DNA of 64,000 nt from Plectosphaerella cucumerina. Taxonomy: Eukaryota; Ascomycota; Sordariomycetes; Glomerellales; Plectosphaerellaceae. Positions 1-8,851 of the stretch are shown here, piece by piece. Made by a program: the position numbers and the translations under genes. Location: the NCBI GenBank assembly GCA_020746995.1, contig JAGPXD010000005.1:248001-312000 (forward strand), in the 5' to 3' direction. The notes under the pieces are model-generated. The model was given only the letters and a program-made list of their open reading frames with translations. It had not been told where the DNA came from and ran no database searches. The first letter of the stretch is position 1, and every line of letters begins with the position of its first letter.

Positions 1-826
1 ATGGGAAAGCTGATGGCTGTTGAGGTCAGATTTGTCGACCAACTTAATGCCCTTCTTGATAGCGCACAGGAATTTGACCGGGTGTTCAAGTGAAAGTTGA
101 GGACAAAAGAAGAGAGCGAGACATCTGAAAGACTGGCAAGCTAATAGCGCGAGCAGAATCTGCCCATCTACAAGATGGCTTGGTGGCGATGAAGCCACGA
201 GCACTTTGAGGTGGCACTCGGCACTGGGCGTTGAGGTTTGGCGTCACCGCGCAAACTTCTCACGGAATCAATGCATTTGAACTCTCCAGGCAACTTAAGG
301 CTCTGGCAAAGATCCGCGAAGCCTGTCCAATCACTGCAATGTGAATAGTGTCATCCTGCGTCTGCTGGTGATCGAGTCATGGACTTTGACGGCACTGAAC
401 TTGAAGTGGCATCCGTAATTGCGAAACGACTGCCTTGTCGTCAAATTCAGCCCTCGGCTCACGGCATGAGACACTTCATCTCCAGTCCGAGTCACGATCC
501 GATTAAGCATACGCATTCGGGTTGCGCCTCGGCCTGGCCGGTCCCCTGTAGCGACCGTGAATGTGGGTGGGGCGGATGCGAGATGGTGTCGTTCACCCCC
601 CTTTTTTATCTGATCGGACGGCCGAGCTCGGGGTTTAGCAGCTTCACCGCGGCAGACGTACGACGACGTGCGTGGGGGCATTACGCGGCAGGATTTGAAT
701 GTTCGGAGCAGTCTATAACTCGGCACATTCCCCATCGCAAGACATCAGACTCGCCAGCATCATCACCAGCACACCAAAGCATACCACCTCACTAGTTACG
801 GCACGACTGGACTCAAGAGCCACACG
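1..826. other. Intergenic stretch, no gene supported
   Basis: Several short open frames on both strands have no family resemblance and mixed composition. No tRNA or clear repeat was seen. The last 100 bases are CA-rich and are the probable leader of the gene starting at 827. Confidence 0.5.
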
Positions 827-2515
827 ATGGTCGCCCACGCGCTACAGCTCGTCGGCCTGGCCGCCTCGGTCTTCGTTGCCGGCGCGCATCCGGCCGCCGC
901 CTCCTCGGTGAAGCCCGACCTGGCCACCGCCGCAGAGCGAGGCCCCCAGATCTTCAACTCAGTCGCCGACGCCATGCGCAAATGGGGCACCTCTCTGCAC
1001 CCCAACGGCATGTCGCTTTTCGTCGCCACAGTCCCCGAGGGCGTCATGCTCTACCACGGCAACAATCGCAATGAGACGCCAACCGAGCTCGACTGGCTCG
1101 CATACGCCATTGAGCACGCGGAGATGTTCGCCAGGGGCCGCCGCGGACCCCCAAGACATGACCCCGAGAGCAACGCCAAGCACCGGGATGCCGAAGGGCG
1201 ACGGAAGCACGACACCAAGGAGGAGGTGGATGACGGTTCGGCACCGGCGGAGCTGCGACGGAAAGATGTGCAAATACCTTTCCTCTGGTGGGGATCGAAG
1301 CAGGAGGAGCCAGAGAAGCCCAAGGAGCCCGAGGAGCCAAGAAAGGGCTGGCTGCACGTGTATCGGACGACTCGTCCGCTGCCGTTCCTTCTCGCTGACG
1401 GCCTGAGCGGCAACAAGTACGACTCTGGGGTTCTCGACACCCAGGACCTTCTCCTGAGAGGCAAGAGGGACGCGGGGTCTGGAACACCCGGCAAGAGGAG
1501 GCGTGGCGGCTTCTCCGATGAGAGGCAGCGCGCCAGGGATCTCTGCGCTCTCTGCGCAGAATGGGGACTTCAGGGCGTTATCCGCACGGAGAACCCGGGC
1601 TTCGAGATCATCAAGTGCGACTTTTCCGATGGGTTGGAGCAAATCCAGTCGCTGCCAAGGGTTGATGGACCGGATGGCAGGAGGGGCGAGAAGCCGCCCT
1701 CGTACGGCCCGGGAGAGGGACCTCCGGGACAGACGCCTCCTGGCGGAGAGCCTCCTCGCGACGGTCCTCTCCAAGATGGCCCTCCTTCAGACGGTCCCGG
1801 AGAAAAGCCTCCCGGTCATGGCCCCGGTGGAAAGCGTCCTCATGGCCCTGGCGGCCCTGGGGGCGGCAGACGTGGCCCCTGGAGCCCTCCCGGCCAGAAC
1901 CCCAACCCCGAAGACCGGTACTACGCCATTGAGCGCAGCCGAACAGCCGTCGACTTTTCCTCCATGGTCTCAGCCTTCTTCTTCCCCGTCAACCTGACCA
2001 ACCCCGACCCGGCTGAGGCCCATCTTCCCCGCCTCTCGAGTACCTTCGACGACGAGCTGGCCGCCATCAAGAACTATCTCTCAGGCGTCGTCAAAGACCG
2101 CAAGAGCACTCCCGTCTCCCTCGCCAACTGGCGCGACGTCGCCGATCTTATCATCAACCGCTACGCCTACGACATTGCGTCCATGTACACCAAGGCAGAC
2201 ACGACCGTGGCTCTGGCCCACAACGTGCGCTTCCTCCTTCGTCTTTTCGTCGACTACAGCGACGAAGATGAGGCGCGTCGTGAGGCCGAAGCTGAGGGAC
2301 GATGCACTCGCTTCTTCATCCAGTCAGCACCGCTGGAGACGGAGTCGGATCGCCTCATCTACGCGGCGTTTGAGGCTGTCAATGCCCGAATCTGCGGGAC
2401 GTTGTTCAGGGTGCAGAAGTTGGTTGAGGGAAACAAGGGCGAGACGGAGTTGAGGCAGGCGAAGGAGCTTCTGGGGTCGCTGCAGGCATACCTGGACTGG
2501 GCTGTGTTTAAGTGA
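827..2515 (+). CDS. Secreted conserved fungal protein with Pro/Gly-rich insert
   Basis: This is an intronless gene of 562 residues. Residues 1-25 are hydrophobic and end in Ala-rich sequence, which reads as a signal peptide. Conserved-looking blocks include HPNGMS (58-63) followed by a VPEG..LYHG segment, a YRTTRPLPFLLADG..YDSGVLDTQD region (179-207), and a C..C plus GFEIIKCDF segment (240-266). I recall this combination in uncharacterised secreted proteins of filamentous ascomycetes, but no function is known to me. Two insertions look species-specific: an acidic/basic stretch at 105-175 and a Pro/Gly-rich collagen-like stretch at 281-360. The C-terminal 200 residues are helical in character. 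The ATG at 827 fits the signal peptide. No enzymatic motif is visible, so the role is unknown; the extracellular location is an inference. Confidence 0.85.
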   Translation: MVAHALQLVGLAASVFVAGAHPAAASSVKPDLATAAERGPQIFNSVADAMRKWGTSLHPNGMSLFVATVPEGVMLYHGNNRNETPTELDWLAYAIEHAEMFARGRRGPPRHDPESNAKHRDAEGRRKHDTKEEVDDGSAPAELRRKDVQIPFLWWGSKQEEPEKPKEPEEPRKGWLHVYRTTRPLPFLLADGLSGNKYDSGVLDTQDLLLRGKRDAGSGTPGKRRRGGFSDERQRARDLCALCAEWGLQGVIRTENPGFEIIKCDFSDGLEQIQSLPRVDGPDGRRGEKPPSYGPGEGPPGQTPPGGEPPRDGPLQDGPPSDGPGEKPPGHGPGGKRPHGPGGPGGGRRGPWSPPGQNPNPEDRYYAIERSRTAVDFSSMVSAFFFPVNLTNPDPAEAHLPRLSSTFDDELAAIKNYLSGVVKDRKSTPVSLANWRDVADLIINRYAYDIASMYTKADTTVALAHNVRFLLRLFVDYSDEDEARREAEAEGRCTRFFIQSAPLETESDRLIYAAFEAVNARICGTLFRVQKLVEGNKGETELRQAKELLGSLQAYLDWAVFK

Positions 2516-2901
2516 AGTATCTTGCAGTGGGGTTCTTTTGTAGATTTCAAGTTATCATTGCAGGCGCTTTGTTTCTATAATGTCTAGTCCAAGTTTCTCA
2601 TATGTCGATGCCTCTGCTGCTCATTGCAGTGATGCGAACTGGAATGTCAAGATGCCAACCTAGTCTCTACCTTTTCGCCATTACCATTCAGTCATCTCTA
2701 GGGAGCCTGCGAGCATGATTCTCATGGCAAGGAGAGAATAGTGTCATGGTTGTTGTGTGCTGAACCAGGTTCATGGCACGTAACAGGCTCCCATACATCC
2801 TCCCGTCGCAAGCAGGGAAGAACAATGCCGGCTGCCCTCCTTAATGTGACAATACTGTACGTATGACAAGTTGAGCAGCCTGCCACTCTCATCCGAGCCC
2901 A
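2516..2901. other. Convergent intergenic spacer
   Basis: This lies between the 3' ends of the genes at 827-2515 (+) and 2902-5010 (-). It is moderately AT-rich with no gene or repeat visible, and presumably holds both 3' untranslated regions. Confidence 0.6.
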
Positions 2902-5010
2902 CTACTCACCGTCCTCGGCCAGGTCACCCCAGAAATCCTGCAGGTCGTCCGCCCTCCACTTTGTGCTCCAGCCGCTCTCCCGCTCAATCTTCGCATACAG
3001 GTCGAGAATAGCCTTGTGCTCGGCCGGATGGCTCATGCACCTCCCCGCAATCCACAACGGCTGGATGCTATTTGTCCAGGCGCCGTGGTGGTGGTTGGAC
3101 ATTGAGATGGCGCAGATCTGTCTGGCGTGCCAGAGAGCCGACTTTGGGCGGGGACCGAGGCGTAATGAAGCCGGTTTATTCTGTAGCATGAGCAAAGCGG
3201 CGGTGTGGTACATTTGATTGCCCGAAATGGCAGCTGAGTTGCTGTAGACGACGGCAGGGAAAGGGTTGGAGGGGTTCGAGGCGAGGGCGAAGACGTGGCA
3301 CATCTCGGGTGGGCGGGCGGCGTGCCACTCGTCGACGAGTCGCCATAGAGCGAGCCATTCGGCGCAGTAGTCGGCGTCAAGTCGCGGGCCCTCGAAGAAG
3401 AGACCTCCCGGGTTGGCCTGGGCGAGGGGCGCGAGGAGGTCGAGCACTTGAGCACATAAGTAGACAGCGTAGTTCGCCCACATGGCGAAGCTCCCGGTGA
3501 CGGCGCGGCGGAAGAGAGCAGCATCGGCGGCCATGTCGACGCGCGATGCCCAGTGGACGGTGGGGATGAGGGTCTTGACAGACGAGATGAGGCCGCCGCA
3601 GACGTCCATGCGGGCGAAGCACCAGAAGAGGGCCTGCTCGAGACCACCTGCGAACCCATTCATTCCAACTGCGCTCATGAGGCTGGCGCATCCATCGAGG
3701 TGGCGGCGCCAGGCCTTGGGCGAACAGCTGCACATCTCGAGGACGCAGAGAACGATGCACGAGGCGATGACGGGGGTAGATCGGGTAGAGAGCTGGGGCA
3801 GCAGCAGGTGGATGGCCTCCTGGTAGAGGGAGAGGGAGAGGTCGGTGGCGCGACTGGCCGACTTGAGCTCGCGTTGACGCGCCGATAGGGCGAGCATGGA
3901 GTAGCGGAGATGGTCGTGGGAGCGGGCCATGCCGGGGAGAACGTGCTGGAAGTGGCGCTCGTTGTCGAACTTGTCGACCCAGGGCGATATCTCCTCGAAC
4001 CAATTCTTCCAGAGGGCGCACTCATCCTCACCAGAGAGTTGAGGAGGCTCACGCTCAGATGAGAGCTCACGAGGCGTGCGGACGGCTGGATCTGGTGACG
4101 GGAACCGGGAGGGTAGAGCATTCGTGCGGGTAGCAAGGTCGTTCTCCGGCATGGCTCCGGCTGGTGAGCAGGGGCGGGTTGGCCCGTTGGACTTGACCTC
4201 CTGGATGAGGTGGTTGCGAAGGGTCGAGTGTAGCTCGTAGTAAGACGAGCCAGGGAGGAAGATGCCATCGTCGAGGGAGCCATCCGGGCTGAAGATGTGG
4301 TCGCCAAAGTCAAAGGGGTTAAATGGGTTGCTGTTCGTGGTAGTGTTGCTGGGGTGAAGAAGAGGATCCATGGGTAGGGAGTCGAGAGATAGAGGTGCGA
4401 CGTCGGCGACGGGGTCTGACCGGCCCTGACTGAAGTAGATGAGGTTGGCTACTGCATTCTCGGTGACGACCTGCGAGGATGATGATGGTGAGGGCTTGTG
4501 GTTCATCGTGAGGAATGACAGCCCATGCACATCTCCGTCCTGGTGCGGCGACGGCGCAGGCAGGACTGGTGCCGCCGCCGTCGATGCTGTCTGAGTCTGA
4601 CTCTGCGGCGATAGGACCTCGACATCGAAGCTCTCGTCGCCCTCGGACTCGCGCTCATGATCGCCGAGGCTGCAGCTCGGCGGCAGGTGATAGTCCCGGA
4701 TGACCTCATCGGTGACATCCATGATCTCGAAGCGGCGCGGCCGCCGATGGGGGACGCGCATGGACGGGTGGTCGCCCCGGATGGACTGGGCATTGTCAGC
4801 ACGAAAGGTTACCTTGATGCCCCATCGGCATGGCTCGGCACGTCGCGAGCAGCCGCCGCAGGCAGGGCGCCGTTCGTCGCATTTGCGCTTCTTGCGACGG
4901 CAGTTGAGGCAGCCTGTTCTGGTGCGTGTGCGCTTTTGTTTGGGAGGTTGCCCTTGAGGTGAATGGGCGATGGTATCGTCGGGCAGGGAAGACGTGTCCC
5001 CGTCCGTCAT
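2902..5010 (-). CDS. Zn(II)2Cys6 transcription factor, Fungal_trans_2 type
   Basis: This 702-residue, intronless protein is a nuclear DNA-binding regulator. The binuclear zinc cluster has Cys at 34, 37, 44, 51, 54 and 61 (CX2CX6CX6CX2CX6C), preceded by a basic KQKRTRTRTG stretch. Family members bind CGG triplets. The long C-terminal part, with its repeated helices, the PQLSTRSTPVIASCIVL region and the CSPKAWRRHLDGC segment, matches the DUF3468/Fungal_trans_2 regulatory domain as I know it. Between them is a low-complexity Ser/Pro linker. The start at 5010 places the zinc cluster near the N terminus, as is usual. The target is unknown; the nearest coding neighbour on the far side of the AT-rich island is a small secreted protein. 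It is not obviously tied to a pathway here. Confidence 0.92.
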   Translation of the reverse strand: MTDGDTSSLPDDTIAHSPQGQPPKQKRTRTRTGCLNCRRKKRKCDERRPACGGCSRRAEPCRWGIKVTFRADNAQSIRGDHPSMRVPHRRPRRFEIMDVTDEVIRDYHLPPSCSLGDHERESEGDESFDVEVLSPQSQTQTASTAAAPVLPAPSPHQDGDVHGLSFLTMNHKPSPSSSSQVVTENAVANLIYFSQGRSDPVADVAPLSLDSLPMDPLLHPSNTTTNSNPFNPFDFGDHIFSPDGSLDDGIFLPGSSYYELHSTLRNHLIQEVKSNGPTRPCSPAGAMPENDLATRTNALPSRFPSPDPAVRTPRELSSEREPPQLSGEDECALWKNWFEEISPWVDKFDNERHFQHVLPGMARSHDHLRYSMLALSARQRELKSASRATDLSLSLYQEAIHLLLPQLSTRSTPVIASCIVLCVLEMCSCSPKAWRRHLDGCASLMSAVGMNGFAGGLEQALFWCFARMDVCGGLISSVKTLIPTVHWASRVDMAADAALFRRAVTGSFAMWANYAVYLCAQVLDLLAPLAQANPGGLFFEGPRLDADYCAEWLALWRLVDEWHAARPPEMCHVFALASNPSNPFPAVVYSNSAAISGNQMYHTAALLMLQNKPASLRLGPRPKSALWHARQICAISMSNHHHGAWTNSIQPLWIAGRCMSHPAEHKAILDLYAKIERESGWSTKWRADDLQDFWGDLAEDGE

Positions 5011-5124
5011 CTCGACGGTATTGTGATGGGTGGAGGTTGAGGTTGTGGGGAGGCTGTAGAGGCAGCTGGTGGTTTCTCCCCGGATTCCCCGGATTCATGG
5101 GCAGGCAGGCACAAGCGCCTACAC

Positions 5125-5465
5125 GCTAACTAACTATCTTACTAATAGAATTTCTAACCTAAAATACACTAGTAAGTAGGATACTATTCTTCTAAGGTAG
5201 TAAGGTAGTAGAGGAATAATTAATTAAGTTTTTTTTTACTATTCTAAATTTATTTATTAATTTAACTATATTAAAAAGATTAAACATATAGATTAAGTAG
5301 AATTTAAACTATTAATATATATTTAACTAAACTCTTACTTATAGAGAAATCTTAGGAGTATAAAATTAAGATATAGTAAAATAATAACATTCCTTAGGAA
5401 TAAGGCAATATCTCTCTGTAGCCAAGGTGAGTAACTAACGCGGAAGGTGTAGCCGCAAAGCTTGG
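5125..5465. other. AT-rich island, possible RIP-degraded relic
   Basis: Composition changes abruptly to very A+T-rich sequence with many TpA steps and long T runs (for example a nine-T run near 5229), then returns to GC-rich DNA near 5465. The flanks are ordinary GC-rich DNA. Such islands in Pezizomycotina are commonly repeat-induced-point-mutated transposon remnants. No terminal repeats or transposase frame could be recognised, so the origin is an inference. Confidence 0.6.
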
Positions 5466-5588
5466 CGGCACTACTATATTACTATGCCCGAGCTGAATAA
5501 TCTGCACGTCGACATGCCGCTCCATCTCAATGATCACCTCGGGCAAGTAGAGGGCTTCAACAACAGTATTGATGCGGCCGCTGTAGTT
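5394..5588 (-). other. Orphan 64-codon open frame, possible gene fragment
   Basis: The minus-strand frame from 5588 to a stop at 5394-5396 is open for 64 codons and has coding-like third positions in its GC-rich half. It reads like protein (INTVVEALYLPEVIIEMERH near its start) but has no good start codon: only one internal Met. It runs into the AT-rich island, where it ends. It could be the truncated end of a gene interrupted by the island, or chance. No family was recognised. Confidence 0.25.
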
Positions 5589-5591
5589 TTA

Positions 5592-7380
5592 CCCCTGCCG
5601 GCTCATACTGCGAAGGCGGGCGGCTGGACTAAGTGCAGACGCGCATTGTCGCATGAACCGCACACCGCTCTGGCTCACTTGCGCGGCCACAGTCGTCCAC
5701 CCTGTGCTCATCGTCGGCGCACTTCCGCCCTGGCTCCGACTCTCCACAAGCGACGCGGATTGGTGGTCATGCTCATCAAAACGATGTCCCGCAAACCGGG
5801 CCAGCAAAAGGGATTACAGTCAACTTTGCCCTGCCGAGCAGCTCAAGGCGAATGTGGACCAGCGCTGGATGCCTTGGCTACGCCGCTATCATCAATTGCG
5901 TCCACTTCCGTGCCGGCATGCAGGCGGTTTGTCTCGACAAGATAGAGGAGACAACGGCATTACTTTCAATTTCCTAGACTAGCTATATGGGAGGAACCCT
6001 TCGGCAAGCCGTCCACAGGGATTGATGGTGGTGTTTTGCTCCACGAACACGCCTTGGATGCTTTAAATACTTGCAACGTACATCATCAGGAACCAGCGCC
6101 TCTTGTCAGTACAATCCCTCATTGACACACACGACCCCGCTCGAGCAGCCCAGTCAACTCTTAGTACGCGGCTCCCACAAGGGAATATCGAACGAATCAC
6201 GGGCTGGCGCAAGTACTGAAAAAGAACTACCGCGTGGTTTGACTCTGACAGAATTCGTTGACCTCGAGCTCTGAGAGGCAGAGGTCTTGATACACAAACC
6301 TCGATGAGAGAGGTAGAAAAAGACGAGATCGTGGGTATTTGTTTGCTCGCCAAGATCCACGTCAACCCATGCCACACCGATGCCGGATTGCCGACTCGAC
6401 TTTCGCCCCCAGGATGGATAGCCGACCACCAATCCAGTGGGGGGAGCCGTGGACCTGGTCTGGCCAAATCACCCACGATAATGACCAGGACCACCCGGTA
6501 GAGCCAAGACGGCGACACTGAAGAAGTTGAACCTCTCGCCCCCACCCAAGTGCGAGCCGGCGAAACACCACAATGCTTGGTACTGCCAAGACGGCATCCA
6601 ACGGTAAACTCTCGAGAACTTCTGCCCCCACCCCTAATGCGAGCCGACGAATCTGTGGCTCAATCGTCTATCTATAATGCACAACAGGCCCAGGGTCACC
6701 TGCATTTCCGCCCTCGCAGTTCTTCAGCAGGTCGCTTAGAGGAAGTAGACCCTCTCGACGCCGGCATGCCCGAGAATATTCAGCAGATAGCTTTTCCGAC
6801 ATGCCTGACGACTGTCAAGATGAATGAGACAAAGAGTCGAGGGCCCCTCGCTGCATGGGCCGAGATCACGACCCTGCGGCAACGCCCGCGTCGACAGCTC
6901 TTGGGCGATGTTATGAAACAGAGACTATCAATCGAGTCTACACTCGAGTCGAGACTCTGACACCTGATATCGATGTTTCAGAAGATTAATGACTCGTTCA
7001 AGAACCAATGCTCGATCGGTATCAAATTGAACCGGCTCCCTAGCCCACTCATGTGCTTCTGGATACACACGTGGGCGAACTCTTTTCCGAATCAAGCTAT
7101 CACACACTCCAACCAGGGGTTAACCACTCCCTGCACATGCAGAATCCTACAGATCCTTTCGCGTCTACTAGACGAGGCCTCTACCGTGAACTCGCAGAAT
7201 TTGGATTGACCTAGACATGGAAAGCATGGTTTCAATGCTTGACGATGCTTGCTGAAACCCCTCACACCGCAGAATCGGTCCAGTCCATGATGTCCTGAAG
7301 GGGAAGGTGGCAGAGGGAAGGACTGGCGACCTTGCTAGCATCACCTGCGAAGAATGTCAGAAAATTGGCTGCATGCGAGG
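5592..7380. other. Gene-poor stretch
   Basis: Many short frames on both strands show no family resemblance. The part from about 6490 to 6660 contains a degenerate tandem repeat (listed separately). The last 200 bases are the promoter of the small secreted protein at 7487. I see no supported gene here. Confidence 0.5.
6503..6652 (+). repeat. Degenerate two-copy tandem repeat, about 82-bp period
   Basis: The unit starting at 6503 (gccaagacggc...cccccaccc...tgcgagccg) recurs from 6585 with the same order of short conserved blocks: gccaagacggc, ctctcg, cccccaccc and tgcgagccg[ga]cgaa. The sequence between blocks has diverged. It may be an old duplication inside a decayed gene or element. Confidence 0.5.
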
Positions 7381-7388
7381 TATAAATA
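7381..7388 (+). promoter_or_regulatory. TATA box of the small secreted protein gene
   Basis: TATAAATA lies 99 bases upstream of the ATG at 7487. It places transcription initiation downstream of the longer in-frame Met-less extension, which supports the start at 7487. Confidence 0.6.
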
Positions 7389-7486
7389 TCTGGCTCTCGC
7401 CGCAGACTCTCCATTATCGAACAGACACAACTTCCCATTGCCTCATTCGCTCATCTGCAACCGTCGCACCGAGCGTCCTCGCAATC

Positions 7487-8029
7487 ATGAAATTCTCTTC
7501 TTTCATCTTAGCCCCCCTGGCTGCCCTCACTCAGGTGTGCACCGCCAACTTCGACATCTACCGAACCGAAGATACGGGCGTCGTCGGTGGATCGTCCTAT
7601 GCCTGGGCCATCTCTGCCGCCGAGCCGAGCTGCAACGAGGTCCGCAACCAGAGGACCTGGTACAGCACCTCCAACGTCAGCGGCAACCGGCTCGGCATCA
7701 ACTGCGTCGGCTCTTGCGCCTTTGAGGACAATGTCAGTGGCATCAGCCGTTTCGAGATGCACTTCAGCAACAACCCCCTCTTCCACTGGAGTGAGTTTCC
7801 TTCCCGACCTTGGGGAAAGATCCATTCAGCTAACGCACGCGTAATAGCCCTCTATCGGGACCGCGGCCACCCGTACAAGATGTACGGCCTCGACGGAAAG
7901 GTGTATGGCGAGTGCATCATGTTCCCCGGCCACTCGTACGTTTGTCCCAGCCTGGGCACGCTGTCTGGACGACGCAAGTTCCGCTGCCTCACGCAGTTCA
8001 CTGCCGCCCAGATCATTGCCGGCAGGTAA
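7487..8029 (+). CDS. Small secreted cysteine-containing protein, effector-like
   Basis: Two exons (7487-7790 and 7848-8029) flank a 57-nt intron with GTGAGT donor and AATAG acceptor. Because 57 is a multiple of three, the unspliced frame is also open, and splicing is a judgement from the signals. The product is 161 residues. Residues 1-20 (MKFSSFILAPLAALTQVCTA) form a clear signal peptide. The mature part has six Cys, which could make three disulphides, and is rich in Tyr, Trp and Gly. No enzyme motif is visible. Small, Cys-containing secreted proteins of this kind are candidate effectors or surface proteins in plant-associated fungi, but this one is not assigned to a named family. Its proximity to an AT-rich island and gene-poor DNA is typical of such genes. 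Confidence 0.75.
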   Translation: MKFSSFILAPLAALTQVCTANFDIYRTEDTGVVGGSSYAWAISAAEPSCNEVRNQRTWYSTSNVSGNRLGINCVGSCAFEDNVSGISRFEMHFSNNPLFHWSEFPSRPWGKIHSANARVIALYRDRGHPYKMYGLDGKVYGECIMFPGHSYVCPSLGTLSGRRKFRCLTQFTAAQIIAGR

Positions 8030-8851
8030 ACGGACCGAATTTGAAGGGGCCGGCCGGCCGAAGGTCTCTTCATGCGGTGTATCGATGGGCACTGCCGGCC
8101 AGCACGCCTCGGGCGCACTCTTGTATTTCAGCAGTGGACAGGGGCGGTCTTTGCGAGCAACAGTGCGAGATGAGTGCTCGGCCAGTGCACAAGTCGGAGC
8201 GTAGATCAGATTATACAGCTAGAGGGGTTTGTAAAGCTCAACTATGTTTATTCCATCTTTGCTGCCAGATCTACGGTTGAAAATTTCGTCAGATCTATCA
8301 TTGGAGTTGGCTGGAGCTGCGTACTTGTGTCAGGCCATATTTGAAATCAGACGATGTTCTCCAGAACTATTCAGTCTCAATTTGCAGTACCTCCCGGCCA
8401 CCGTGGCGATTTGAACTTAGAATTGACGAGCATGGTCAGCATGGAGGTGAGCTTGATGGGGCTTGGATGATGGCGGGGCTGGGGCAAGTCGAAGCCCGAC
8501 GGTGCCATATTTCGCGGGCCCTGACTCGCGGGGAGGAGGGGAAGTCGGGAGGGCAGGTGGAAGCGCCGCCCGTCCTTGTAGCCGGGCGCCGGGATCGGCG
8601 TCATGCGGTTGGAATGGAGAGGGATGTGCAAGCTGTACTGACGGCAGCTGTTGGGATAGAATGACTTTTCTAGAATGATCTGTTAAGAGACAACTTCCGA
8701 ATCTATCCAACTTTGCGCATTGTTACTTGTCAAGTTTTACGAGCGCCAACCTGTTCATCGTGATGAAATTCTTCTAAAAGCTCAAAGCACCCTCTAGATT
8801 CGCCGACGCCTGTCATTATTACCGTCCAGTCCTCGCCAATGCTCCCATCGC
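8030..8851. other. Convergent intergenic spacer
   Basis: This spacer lies between the small secreted protein (+) and the transketolase (-), both ending here. Short frames only; no gene or repeat is supported. Confidence 0.55.

Noticed and set aside
5484..5982. Plus-strand frames overlapping the orphan minus-strand frame, with protein-like pieces such as ITVNFALPSS.
   Set aside because: No frame stays coherent for a whole domain, no introns join the pieces, and no family was recognised.
7307..7486. In-frame upstream extension of the small secreted protein gene.
   Set aside because: A TATA box at 7381 lies inside it, and the signal peptide begins at 7487.
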